Shown: in pieces, positions 6,901-14,229 of the stretch
Numbering within the stretch: the first letter of the stretch is position 1
How the letters are laid out: each line of letters begins with the position of its first letter
Source of the DNA: Candidatus Flavonifractor merdipullorum
GTDB lineage: Bacteria; Bacillota; Clostridia; Oscillospirales; Oscillospiraceae
Assembly (NCBI GenBank): GCA_019114165.1
Contig: DXGA01000004.1
Coordinates: 1-34,676 of the forward strand
DNA length: 34,676 nucleotides
Reading direction: 5' to 3'
Program-made: the position numbers and the translations under genes
The notes under the pieces: model-generated
What the model was told of the DNA's origin: nothing
The model's database searches: none
Seen by the model: the letters and a program-made list of their open reading frames with translations, nothing else

Positions 6901-7787
6901 ATGGTTCCAGAGCCGGAAGAAGATCCCATGCCATCCTTTGCGTACGAGGCCGCTTCATTGGACGCATCACAAAGGGTCAGACCTGAGCTCGTCTCCAGCG
7001 TGGTATAAAGATGGATGGAACAGCTTTCCTGCTCCATATATGCCGACAGGTCCGCCTGATACCAAAGACGGGTATCCCCGTCGGGGGCATCCATGGCCGA
7101 CATATCCATGGCCTCCAGCGTGGCGCCGTTGTCATCCTTGACCAGCAGCGTCAGACGGGACACATCTTCCGCCGTGCGGACAGGTCCGTCTGTGTTGGGT
7201 ACCAAGGTCACATAGAGAACATTTTCTGCCTTTTGCTGCTCTGCCGTGGGACCCATCTCATCCAGATTCCACGACCAGATGCTGCTGCCCTCTATGGCCA
7301 GAATATTGTCCGGGTAAAGGGTATCCAGCGCCTCCTGACGGGCGCCTGCCGAGCTCTGCTCCACCACCACCGGCGTGAATTCCGCCGACGGCGACAGTTT
7401 CAGCGTACCCGACCAGGTCTTTCCGTCCGACACCATCTCCACCGACTGAGCGGTATTTTCCAGCGTCAGCAGATAACTGGTCCCAGCCACCACTTCCTTG
7501 GGCAGCACGCTGGCCGTCAGCACCAGTTCACCCTTCTGATAAGAGAGCTGGGCTTCCACCTTGGAAAAAAGACTCCCCTGTTCCGCAAGATCCTGCGTCA
7601 GACGGTTGCCCATTTCGGAAATGCTGTTTTGTAGATAGGCGCTCTGGCTGTCGATGTCCGTGGAAAGCTCCTCCACCGCGTGCTGAAGCTGTGCCACATC
7701 CTCCCGCAGGGAGAGGGTCATGGCGATCAGCACCGCCACCAACAGACAGAGTATGCCCACCAAAATACTGCGAATGTGCTTAGACAT
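6879..7787 (-). CDS. Membrane-anchored coiled-coil protein, function unknown
   Basis: 302 aa, not recognised. Residues 8-27 form one hydrophobic segment (ILVGILCLLVAVLIAMTL) with basic residues before it, so the rest is probably outside the membrane. Residues 28-85 are heptad-like (coiled coil). The remainder is rich in short strand-like stretches with VLTASVLPKEVVAG and SWNLDEMGP, suggesting beta domains. The ATG at 7785-7787 has AGGAGG 9 nt upstream. It follows the mgsA-like gene by 41 nt and is probably cotranscribed. Its 3' end is the target of the insertion sequence, but the stop codon is retained within the target duplication. No terminator is visible after it. Confidence 0.75.
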   Translation of the reverse strand: MSKHIRSILVGILCLLVAVLIAMTLSLREDVAQLQHAVEELSTDIDSQSAYLQNSISEMGNRLTQDLAEQGSLFSKVEAQLSYQKGELVLTASVLPKEVVAGTSYLLTLENTAQSVEMVSDGKTWSGTLKLSPSAEFTPVVVEQSSAGARQEALDTLYPDNILAIEGSSIWSWNLDEMGPTAEQQKAENVLYVTLVPNTDGPVRTAEDVSRLTLLVKDDNGATLEAMDMSAMDAPDGDTRLWYQADLSAYMEQESCSIHLYTTLETSSGLTLCDASNEAASYAKDGMGSSSGSGTISFSPQW

Positions 7788-7828
7788 AGGGTATTGCCTC
7801 CTGTGGAGCCAAAACCAAAGCCCCTTCC

Positions 7829-8245
7829 TCAGGCGGTGAAGGGCTTGGTCTTGGGATTGACGATATCGCGCCAGTCCAGGTCGCCCCGCTCCAGGCCGTG
7901 GATCAGCATCTCGGCCGTGGCCACGTTGGTGGCAAAGGGGACGCTGTACTGGTCGCACAGGCGGGTAATATAGTTGAGATCGTTGTCCAGATCATGGGAC
8001 TGGGGATCGGAGAAGAAGAGCACCATGTCGATCTCGTTATAGGCAATGCGCGCGCCGATCTGCTGGCTGCCGCCGTGGGCATGGGAGAGGAACAGGTGGA
8101 CCGGAAGGCCGGTGGCCTCCGAAACCAGACGCCCCGTGGTGCTGGTGGCGCAGAGGGTATGCTTGGACAGGATGCCGCAGTAGGCAATGCAGAACTGCAC
8201 CATCAGTTCTTTTTTACGGTCGTGGCTCAAAAGGGCGATATTCAT
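7829..8245 (-). CDS. mgsA: Methylglyoxal synthase homologue lacking the catalytic Asp
   Basis: 138 aa, close to the family's usual length of about 130-150. Methylglyoxal synthase converts dihydroxyacetone phosphate to methylglyoxal and phosphate. Family marks: LSHDRKK (7-12, His8 corresponds to E. coli His19), ATSTTGRLV (33-41), HGGSQQIGA (58-65), SHDLD (83-87, His84 and Asp87 matching His98 and Asp101), ATNVATAEMLI. In the E. coli enzyme the GGDQQ Asp71 is the catalytic base; here it is Ser60 (codon AGC, read directly). Activity is therefore doubtful, or the protein has another role. The ATG follows GAGGAG. Its place after a minD-like gene matches Clostridia arrangements with minD, rodA and mgsA. 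Confidence 0.85.
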   Translation of the reverse strand: MNIALLSHDRKKELMVQFCIAYCGILSKHTLCATSTTGRLVSEATGLPVHLFLSHAHGGSQQIGARIAYNEIDMVLFFSDPQSHDLDNDLNYITRLCDQYSVPFATNVATAEMLIHGLERGDLDWRDIVNPKTKPFTA

Positions 8246-8299
8246 GCAAAAAACTCCTCTCTGAATGAGTGGCTATGGAATGAAGACAGCCAGTAAAAC

Positions 8300-9040
8300 T
8301 CAGCGGATGGGCATCAGCGGCACCCGCATCCCGGTCAGCCGACGGGCAATGTTGAGATAAGCCCGCGCGGCGCCGTAGCGCGCCATCAGGATCAGGGGTT
8401 CTCCACGGTTGGCGGCCAGCATGACCTGAGCATCCTCAGGCACCACGCCCAGCAGCGGCAGACCGGCGGCGTCCATGGCGTCATCAATGGTGGAATGCAG
8501 CTGGCGGAGCAGCCGGGGCTGGACCCGGTTCACCACCAGATGAAGGGACTGAAGGGTATGGCTCAATTCGCAGACGGTACGCTGTGCGTCCCGCAGCGCC
8601 GAGGCGTCCGTGGTGGACACCACAATGGCCCGGTCCGCCCCGCACACCGACAGCCGGAAGCCCAGGCCCAGTCCCGCCGGGGCATCCATCAGGATATAGT
8701 CGAATTGCTCCTTTGCCTCAGCGAGAAAACGGCGCAAAGCCTCCTCACTGATGGCGTCTCTGGGCGCGGTAAGAGGCGCGGTGAGCAGGTACAGCCCCTG
8801 AATGACAGGATGGGGCACCGCCGCCTTCTCCAGCGTGGTACGGCCCGACAGCACATCGGTGAAATCCATCAGCGCCCGGTCGCTCATACCCAGGGAAAGG
8901 TCCAGATTGCGCAGGCCAACATCCATATCAATACACAGTACCCGGTTGCCCAGCGCCGCCAGACAGGACCCGACACCGCCGGTAAGAGAGGTCTTTCCCG
9001 TGCCCCCCTTACCCGATGTGATCGCGATTGCAGTTGACAA
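8300..9040 (-). CDS. MinD/ParA-like P-loop ATPase
   Basis: 246 aa. Deviant Walker A SGKGGTGKTS (9-18) with the signature lysine, the MinD-type DMDVGLRNLDLSLGM (38-52), and Walker B YILMDAPAGLG. These features place it with MinD, which positions the division site with MinC. The C terminus (RRLTGMRVPLMPIR) does not look like the usual MinD membrane-targeting helix, and no minC or minE is adjacent, so a role in septum placement is not proven. The start is a TTG (9038-9040) with GGGAGGAA 8 nt upstream; no ATG fits. It is the first gene before mgsA and the 302-aa gene. Confidence 0.85.
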   Translation of the reverse strand: MSTAIAITSGKGGTGKTSLTGGVGSCLAALGNRVLCIDMDVGLRNLDLSLGMSDRALMDFTDVLSGRTTLEKAAVPHPVIQGLYLLTAPLTAPRDAISEEALRRFLAEAKEQFDYILMDAPAGLGLGFRLSVCGADRAIVVSTTDASALRDAQRTVCELSHTLQSLHLVVNRVQPRLLRQLHSTIDDAMDAAGLPLLGVVPEDAQVMLAANRGEPLILMARYGAARAYLNIARRLTGMRVPLMPIR

Positions 9041-9081
9041 TTTGAAGGTTCCTCCCTGGTGGTCAAACTACTTTATCATGA

Positions 9082-9087
9082 ATTATA
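9082..9087 (-). promoter_or_regulatory. Candidate -10 element for the minD-like gene
   Basis: A consensus TATAAT on the minus strand lies 42 bp before the TTG start. No good -35 is present (TGGTCT-like at the right distance), so this promoter is only a candidate. The 9088-9172 gap also holds a weak TTGATC...GATCAA hairpin after rsmG, not a convincing terminator. Confidence 0.45.
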
Positions 9088-9172
9088 GGAAAATTCAATG
9101 GTTTCAGACCACTTTAATTTGTGCAAAACAGTAAAAGTTTCAAAGCGAAGCATTGCTTGATCGAACAAAAGA

Positions 9173-9901
9173 TCAAATGAGTGGGGATTTTTGTATTTTA
9201 GCCCACCTTCTGGGGAATCCCTTGGGGGTAGGGGACACCTTGCGGATGGGAATGACCCGGTGGGTGACGTCGGTGCCGGGGATGGTGTAATCCCAGGCGG
9301 GCAGCAGCTGGCCGCCCAGCTTGGACACGCACCGTCCCGCCCGCTCCAGCTCCTCCTTGGCGTCCACCGACTTCATGGCCAAAAAGAGACCGCCCACCTT
9401 CACATAGGGAAGGCACAGCTCGGTGAGCACCTCCAGCGAGGCCACCGCCCGGGACACGGCAATATCAAAGCTGTCCCGGAAGCCGGGCTGGAGGGCCTGC
9501 TCTTCGGCCCGGGCGTGGAGACAGTGGACCCCTTCCAGCCCCAGTTCCTGACACACGCTGTCCAGCCAGTGGACCCGCTTGCCCAGGCTGTCCAGCAGGG
9601 TGAGGGAGATGGAGGGCGCCAGGATGCGCAGCGGCACGCCGGGGAAACCGGCGCCGGTTCCCACATCGATCACCGTTTTTGTGGAAAAGTCGGTGTATCC
9701 CAGCAGAGCAGCGGAGTCCAGGAAGTGGAGATCCGCCACCTGGTCCGGATCGGTGATGGCGGTCAGGTTCATCACCTGATTCTGCTCCAGCAGGAGCGCG
9801 CCGTATTTGGCCAGGGTTTCCGCGCCCCCTTCGGCATGGACCCCCAGCGCGTCCAGACCGGCGGCAATGCGGGGGATTTGAGGGGTAAGATCAAAAGCCA
9901 T
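9173..9901 (-). CDS. rsmG: 16S rRNA m7G527 methyltransferase
   Basis: 242 aa from the ATG at 9899-9901 (GGGAGG upstream); the longer open frame is not needed. Uses S-adenosylmethionine to methylate G527 of 16S rRNA. Seen: NLTAITDPDQVADLHFLDSA (about 46-65), the SAM motif VIDVGTGAGFPGVPLRI (about 76-92), LLDSLGKRVHWLD, and FDIAVSRAVASL. This is the GidB/RsmG pattern. The start is 4 nt after the stop of the small membrane protein, so the genes are cotranscribed. In many Firmicutes rsmG sits beside noc-soj-parB near oriC; here it is in the same cluster but downstream of serS. Confidence 0.96.
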   Translation of the reverse strand: MAFDLTPQIPRIAAGLDALGVHAEGGAETLAKYGALLLEQNQVMNLTAITDPDQVADLHFLDSAALLGYTDFSTKTVIDVGTGAGFPGVPLRILAPSISLTLLDSLGKRVHWLDSVCQELGLEGVHCLHARAEEQALQPGFRDSFDIAVSRAVASLEVLTELCLPYVKVGGLFLAMKSVDAKEELERAGRCVSKLGGQLLPAWDYTIPGTDVTHRVIPIRKVSPTPKGFPRRWAKIQKSPLI

Positions 9902-9905
9902 TCCA

Positions 9906-10244
9906 TTAACCTCCCAGCAGACCCAGGGCAATGCCCACGGTGATGATACCGGCGACCGCGGTCACCAGGCACAAAGCAGCGGCCAGGATGCCCAATACCA
10001 GGTGAAACCAGCCGCCCTTGGCCTTGTAGCGGAGAAAGGCGACGGCGGACAGTCCGCCGCAGGCGGGGGCCAGCATGATGCCCGGTCCGCCGTGGAGAGG
10101 CTCGCCATGGGCCAGATTGTAGGTAAAGAGGAGGACCAGGATGACCATATAGACAATGCCCATCCAGGCCAGCGCCCGTTTTTCCGGCGACGCCGGGGTA
10201 TAGGAGGGCTTGGACTCCTCGGGGGTGTTTTTTTCGTCGGGCAT
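9906..10244 (-). CDS. Small membrane protein, unknown
   Basis: 112 aa, not recognised. A polar, proline-rich N terminus (1-25, PDEKNTPEESKPSYTPASPE) is followed by hydrophobic segments at about 26-45 (AWMGIVYMVILVLLFTYNLA), 55-70 and 78-110 (VLGILAAALCLVTAVAGIITVGIALGLL). The start ATG has AAGGAG 8 nt upstream. It lies between an SLH-protein gene and rsmG, with a 4-nt gap to rsmG. A short CCCC-AAAA-GGGG hairpin lies just before it (10272-10284), too weak to call a terminator. Confidence 0.75.
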   Translation of the reverse strand: MPDEKNTPEESKPSYTPASPEKRALAWMGIVYMVILVLLFTYNLAHGEPLHGGPGIMLAPACGGLSAVAFLRYKAKGGWFHLVLGILAAALCLVTAVAGIITVGIALGLLGG

Positions 10245-10303
10245 GGATTCGACTCCTTTTTCAAATACATTTCCCCAAAAGGGGAGAGGGGTGTGGAAAA
10301 CCC

Positions 10304-11260
10304 TTATCCGTTTTCCAGAGAGAAGTGCAGGCGCAGCTCCGGACGGATCAACCGTGCGGCCATGGCGGCCATCTCCGCCCGGCTGAGTTGGTCATTGGGG
10401 CGGAAGGCGCCGGAGGCATCCACACCGCTCAGGATACCCGCCTGATAGAGGGGCAGGACGGTATCCTTCCAATCGTCCTCACAGTCGGGGAAGGTGGTGA
10501 TGTCGTTGATGGGCTCCAGCAGATCGCCGGACACCAGTTTGAGGGCCTTGGCAAAGGTGAGCCGGGTGGCGGTATCGGTAAGCCGCCCCAGTTCATCGGT
10601 ATCAAGGACGGTGTCCAGATAGCAGGCGGTATTCCGGTACCACACGCCGGGCGCAGGCCAGGCCAACGCCGTCCAGAGATCCTCATAATACTGGTCGTAC
10701 GTTTCCTGGGACACCTGACCCAGCTGGAAGGCCGGGGTCAGTCCGTAAGCCCCCAGCACATAGCGGAAGGTGCCGGAATAGGTGCTGCCGTTCATCTCCA
10801 GGGTGACCGTCTGGCCGTCGTAGGCCTTCCAGCTGTCGTCCACCGTGAGATAGAGGGAGTTGATCTCCCGGTCATTCACCCAGAAACCGGTGGAGGCGCT
10901 GCTGTACAGAGAGAGGGTCACGCCGTCCTCCCGGGTCACGGTGATCTGTCCCCAGTCCGCCGGCGCTTCGGGCAGGACCCCGTCTCCGCCATTCAGGATG
11001 TGGTGGATGCGGGCGGCCAGGGTGGCGGCTTCGGCGGTGGTGACCATGGCGTCGGGCGAGAATGTTCCGTCGCCGGTGCCGTTCATCAGTCCGGTCTCAT
11101 AGCACAGCCCGGCGGCGTCGGCGTACCAACGATCCTGTGCAACGTCAGAAAAAGAAACAGGCTCCCGCACAGCGGGGAAGGAGGTTTCCGCACGATCGGC
11201 GGCCAGCGCGGGGGTAATGAGCAGAGAACCGGTCAAAACCAACGTAAACAGACGTTTCAT
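10304..11260 (-). CDS. Secreted SLH-domain protein
   Basis: 318 aa. Signal peptide (about 1-20, LFTLVLTGSLLITPALA). The first SLH segment is FSDVAQDRWYADAAGLCYETGLMNGTGDGTFSPDAM (from about 38). Next comes a roughly 110-residue insert of strand-like sequence (VTREDGVTLSLYSS...) and an SLH-like stretch ending LLEPINDITTFPD. The last SLH segment is AGILSGVDASGAFRPNDQLSRAEMAAMAARL, and the protein ends only a few residues later. The insert probably gives it its specific function, which is unknown. The ATG has AAAGGAGG upstream. Probable cell-wall-bound surface protein. It is a diverged relative of the hisS-operon SLH protein and follows serS on the same strand. Confidence 0.85.
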   Translation of the reverse strand: MKRLFTLVLTGSLLITPALAADRAETSFPAVREPVSFSDVAQDRWYADAAGLCYETGLMNGTGDGTFSPDAMVTTAEAATLAARIHHILNGGDGVLPEAPADWGQITVTREDGVTLSLYSSASTGFWVNDREINSLYLTVDDSWKAYDGQTVTLEMNGSTYSGTFRYVLGAYGLTPAFQLGQVSQETYDQYYEDLWTALAWPAPGVWYRNTACYLDTVLDTDELGRLTDTATRLTFAKALKLVSGDLLEPINDITTFPDCEDDWKDTVLPLYQAGILSGVDASGAFRPNDQLSRAEMAAMAARLIRPELRLHFSLENG

Positions 11261-11289
11261 TCAGCTACCTCCTTTTTTTACAGACAGAC

Positions 11290-11323
11290 GAAACGGGACG
11301 GCGGATACCCGCCGCCCCGTTTC
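11290..11323 (-). terminator. Hairpin after serS
   Basis: Minus strand stem GAAACGGG-CGGCGG / CCGCCG-CCCGTTTC with a 4-nt loop and one mismatched pair. Very stable, but followed by TCTGTCTG rather than a clean T-run. It may limit readthrough from serS into the SLH gene or stabilise an RNA end. Confidence 0.55.
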
Positions 11324-11367
11324 TGATGGAAGTTCTGTTTGCTTCTTTTTCTTTCAAGAAAAAGAAG
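11324..11367 (-). repeat. Dispersed hairpin repeat, copy B
   Basis: On the minus strand, a 26-nt hairpin (11342-11367; 12-bp stem starting CTTCTTTTTCTT) begins on the base after the serS stop codon. It is followed by GCAAACAGAACTTCCATC, a variant of the tail found at the other copies. Confidence 0.7.
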
Positions 11368-12675
11368 TTACTTCTTGCAGGGGATGAGGACTTCCTTGCC
11401 GCCCACATAGGGACGCAGGGCAACAGGCACCTTGACGGAGCCGTCGGCCTGGAGGTTGTTTTCCAGCAGGGCGATGAGCATACGGGGGGGCGCCACCACG
11501 GTATTGTTGAGGGTATGGGGCAGGTAGGTGCGGCCGTCGGCGCCCTTGACGCGCATCTTCAGGCGGCGGGCCTGAGCGTCGCCCAGGTTGGAGCAGGAGC
11601 AGACCTCAAAATACTTCTGCTGGCGGGGGGACCAGGCTTCGATGTCGCAGGACTTGACCTTCAGGTCGGCCAGGTCGCCGGAGCAGCACTCCAGCTGACG
11701 GACGGGGATATCCAGGGAGCGGAAGAGCTCCACGGAGTAACGCCACATCTTCTCGTACCAGTCCATGGAGTCCTCGGGCTTACAGACCACGATCATCTCC
11801 TGCTTCTCAAACTGGTGGATGCGGTACACGCCGCGCTCCTCGATGCCGTGGGCGCCCTTCTCCTTGCGGAAGCAGGGAGAATAGGAGGTCAGGGTCTGGG
11901 GCAGGGTGTCCTCGGGAATGATCTGGTCAATGAACTTGCCGATCATGGAGTGCTCGGAGGTGCCGATGAGGTAGAGGTCCTCGCCCTCGATCTTGTACAT
12001 CATGGACTCCATATCGGTCTGGCTCATCACGCCCTCCACCACGTTGCCGTGGATCATGAAGGGAGGAATGCAGAAGGTGAAGCCCTTGTCGATCATGAAA
12101 TCGCGGGCATAGGCCAGCACGCCCTCATGGAGACGGGCGATGTCGCCCAGCAGGTAATAGAAGCCGGAACCGGACACCCGGCCGGCGGCGTCCATGTCGA
12201 TGCCGTTGAAGGACTCCATGATCTGGGTGTGGTAGGGGATCTCAAAGTCGGGGGTCACAGGCTCGCCGAAGCGCTCCACTTCCACGTTGGCGGAGTCGTC
12301 GGGACCGATGGGCACGGAGGGGTCGATGATGTTGGGGATGAGGAGCATGATGTGGCGGATCTGCTCGGCCAGCTCGGTCTCCTTGGCTTCCAGCTCGGCC
12401 AGACGGTCGGCGTTGGCCTTGACCCGGGCCTTGGCTTCCTCGGCCTCGGCCAGCTTGGAGGGGTCCTTCTTGGCCTGACCCATCAGGATGCCCACCTGCT
12501 TGGACAGGGTGTTGCGGGAAGTACGCAGCTCCTGGGCCTCGGCGATGGTGGCGCGGTTCTGGGCGTCCAGCTCCAGCACCTGGTCCACCAGGGGCAGCTT
12601 TTCGTCCTGGAACTTCTTCTTGATGTTTTCCTTGACGGCTTCGGGGTTCTCGCGAATAAACTTGATATCCAGCAT
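11368..12675 (-). CDS. serS: Seryl-tRNA synthetase
   Basis: 435 aa from the ATG at 12673-12675 (MLDIKFIREN; GAGGAG about 10 nt upstream), the normal length. Charges tRNA-Ser (and tRNA-Sec). An N-terminal antiparallel coiled-coil arm (about 25-105) is followed by the class II core: TSEHSMIG, motif 2 PCFRKEKGAHGIEERGVYRIHQFEKQEM, and motif 3 near 385-400. Motif 3 reads NNTVVAPPRMLIALLENN where many SerRS have NGSGLAVGR...LLEN, so this is a diverged clade; the motif 3 arginine is kept. No T-box was seen before it. A parS site and the 190-aa gene lie upstream, so it may be read as part of the noc-soj-parB transcript. Confidence 0.96.
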   Translation of the reverse strand: MLDIKFIRENPEAVKENIKKKFQDEKLPLVDQVLELDAQNRATIAEAQELRTSRNTLSKQVGILMGQAKKDPSKLAEAEEAKARVKANADRLAELEAKETELAEQIRHIMLLIPNIIDPSVPIGPDDSANVEVERFGEPVTPDFEIPYHTQIMESFNGIDMDAAGRVSGSGFYYLLGDIARLHEGVLAYARDFMIDKGFTFCIPPFMIHGNVVEGVMSQTDMESMMYKIEGEDLYLIGTSEHSMIGKFIDQIIPEDTLPQTLTSYSPCFRKEKGAHGIEERGVYRIHQFEKQEMIVVCKPEDSMDWYEKMWRYSVELFRSLDIPVRQLECCSGDLADLKVKSCDIEAWSPRQQKYFEVCSCSNLGDAQARRLKMRVKGADGRTYLPHTLNNTVVAPPRMLIALLENNLQADGSVKVPVALRPYVGGKEVLIPCKK

Positions 12676-12703
12676 GGTTGTGTGACTCCTCGTCTCGTTA
12701 TTT

Positions 12704-12719
12704 TGTTTCACGTGAAACA
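12704..12719. other. parS site 1
   Basis: A perfect 16-bp palindrome TGTTTCACGTGAAACA, one base from the B. subtilis parS consensus (TGTTCCACGTGAAACA). It lies in the gap between the 190-aa gene and serS. ParB loads here and spreads, organising the origin region for segregation. Confidence 0.95.
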
Positions 12720-12727
12720 GGACAAAT

Positions 12728-13300
12728 TTAATTGATCCACTCGTTGAGATTCTGCCAGGCGGCCACGGGGTCGTAAGCGGCCAGCTCCTGGGGGGTGAGG
12801 GTGGCGCGGTACTGGGTCAGACCCGCCAGAACCTGGCCGGGGGCTTCCGCCTCCCACTGGGCCAGCAGGGTGCGGCACTGGCTGTATTCGCCGCTGTTAT
12901 AAAGGCCGCGGATCTGGTTGAGCTTGGTGACCGCGTCCAGCTGGGCCTCGGACTGGGTCAGGGCGTCCTGGGTCTCGGTGAGCTGCTGGTTCTGGTCGCT
13001 GCTCTCGTCCTGGGCCTTCTGGAGGGCTTCCACCTGCTCCTTGAGTTCCTCGTTCTCCGCCAGGATGCTGTCCAGGGTAGCCACGGCGGATTGATAGGAC
13101 TGCGTCTGTTCGTTCAGGTCGTTCTGGGTCTGCTCATTGGTGCGCTGCTGCATGAAGTAGGCCATCAGCATCAGGAAAAACGCAATGGCAAAGAGAATGA
13201 CCAGATAGAGCAGCACAGGGCTTCTGCGGCCCGGTGAGGCGTGCTCGGCGGCGTGCTGCAAGGCCGGGTCGTGGTTGGGGTGCTGATTGGGGTCGCTCAC
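12728..13300 (-). CDS. Single-pass membrane protein with coiled coil, downstream of parB
   Basis: 190 aa, not recognised. A polar N terminus (1-28, rich in His, Pro, Asn) precedes one membrane segment (about 29-50, LLYLVILFAIAFFLMLMAYFM). A Gln/Glu-rich coiled coil (about 52-125) and a helical C-terminal domain (about 126-190, IRGLYNSGEYSQCRTLLAQW) follow. The latter looks TPR-like, which is only an impression. The start is a GTG that overlaps the parB stop (GTGA), so translation is coupled to ParB. The fixed coupling suggests a role linked to chromosome segregation or division, but this is inference. Confidence 0.8.
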   Translation of the reverse strand: MSDPNQHPNHDPALQHAAEHASPGRRSPVLLYLVILFAIAFFLMLMAYFMQQRTNEQTQNDLNEQTQSYQSAVATLDSILAENEELKEQVEALQKAQDESSDQNQQLTETQDALTQSEAQLDAVTKLNQIRGLYNSGEYSQCRTLLAQWEAEAPGQVLAGLTQYRATLTPQELAAYDPVAAWQNLNEWIN

Positions 13301-14199
13301 AGGCTGTCCCCTCCTTTCCGCTGGTTGGGGAACTGCTCCAGCAGTTCCAGGAGGGCGTTGAGGTCGTCGGTGTTGTAGTACTCCAATTCCACTTTGCCCT
13401 TTTTCTTGCCGTTGATGATGTGGACCTTCCGCCCAAAGCGGGAGGAGAGATCCTGTTCCGCCGCCCGGAGGTAGATGGAGAAATCGGGGACGGCGGGGGC
13501 GGGTTCCTCGTCCAGCAGGTCCTGGGCCTTGGCCAGACGCTTGGCCAGCGCCTCGGTCTGACGGACCGAGAGACCGTCCTGCACCACTTTCTGGGCCAGC
13601 CGTTTTTGCAGCTCCTTATCGGGGGCTGACAGGATGGCCCGGGCGTGACCGGCGGAGAGGCGGCCTTCCTCCAAAAGCAGGTGGACGGCGTCGGGCAGGG
13701 CCAGCAGCCGGAGGGCGTTGGCCACGGCGGGCCGGGACTTGCCCACCCGCTGGGCCACCTCATCCTGGGTGAGTCCATACTCGTCCATCAGGACTTTATA
13801 GCCGTTGGCTTCTTCGATGGGGTTCAGGTCCTCCCGCTGGAGGTTTTCAATGAGGCCCAATTCCATGACGGTGCGGTCATCGGCCTCGATGATGACGGCG
13901 GGCACCTCATGGAGCCCGGCCAGCTTGGCCGCCCGCCAGCGGCGTTCCCCGGCGATGATCTGATAGTAGCCGGAAGAGAGGCGGCGGACGGTGAGAGGCT
14001 GGATGATGCCATGGGTGCGGATGGAGTCGGCCAGATCGGCCAGGCTCTCGTCGTCAAAGCGTTTGCGTGGCTGCTTGAGACCGGGCTGTACCTCTGAGAT
14101 GGGGAGGGAGAGGGAGCCGCCCTCCTGAGACTGGAGGGCGTCGTCCCCCAGCAGGGCCCCAAGGCCCTTGCCCAGACCGCGGTCTTTCAGTGCTGACAT
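13297..14199 (-). CDS. parB: Chromosome-partitioning protein ParB (Spo0J)
   Basis: 300 aa. CTP-dependent DNA clamp that loads at parS and recruits SMC. N-terminal CTP-binding domain with GERRWR (84-89) and ENLQRED (118-124); HTH domain with LTQDEVAQRVGKSRPAVANALRLL (143-166) and RLSAGHARAIL (180-190); C-terminal dimerisation domain (about 240-300). GKSR and AGHAR follow the ParB rather than the Noc specificity pattern. The ATG is at 14197-14199 with AAGGA upstream. It lies 30 nt after soj and overlaps the next gene by 4 nt. Three parS palindromes within 2 kb are its expected binding sites. Confidence 0.96.
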   Translation of the reverse strand: MSALKDRGLGKGLGALLGDDALQSQEGGSLSLPISEVQPGLKQPRKRFDDESLADLADSIRTHGIIQPLTVRRLSSGYYQIIAGERRWRAAKLAGLHEVPAVIIEADDRTVMELGLIENLQREDLNPIEEANGYKVLMDEYGLTQDEVAQRVGKSRPAVANALRLLALPDAVHLLLEEGRLSAGHARAILSAPDKELQKRLAQKVVQDGLSVRQTEALAKRLAKAQDLLDEEPAPAVPDFSIYLRAAEQDLSSRFGRKVHIINGKKKGKVELEYYNTDDLNALLELLEQFPNQRKGGDSL

Positions 14200-14229
14200 G
14201 TACTCAGTCCTTTCTGTGGGGGGATGGGA

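Noticed and set aside
11326-12735. Long plus-strand open frame opposite serS
   Set aside because: Antisense shadow of a conserved gene; no ribosome site or domain. The same applies to frames opposite hisS, the importer genes and the large permease.
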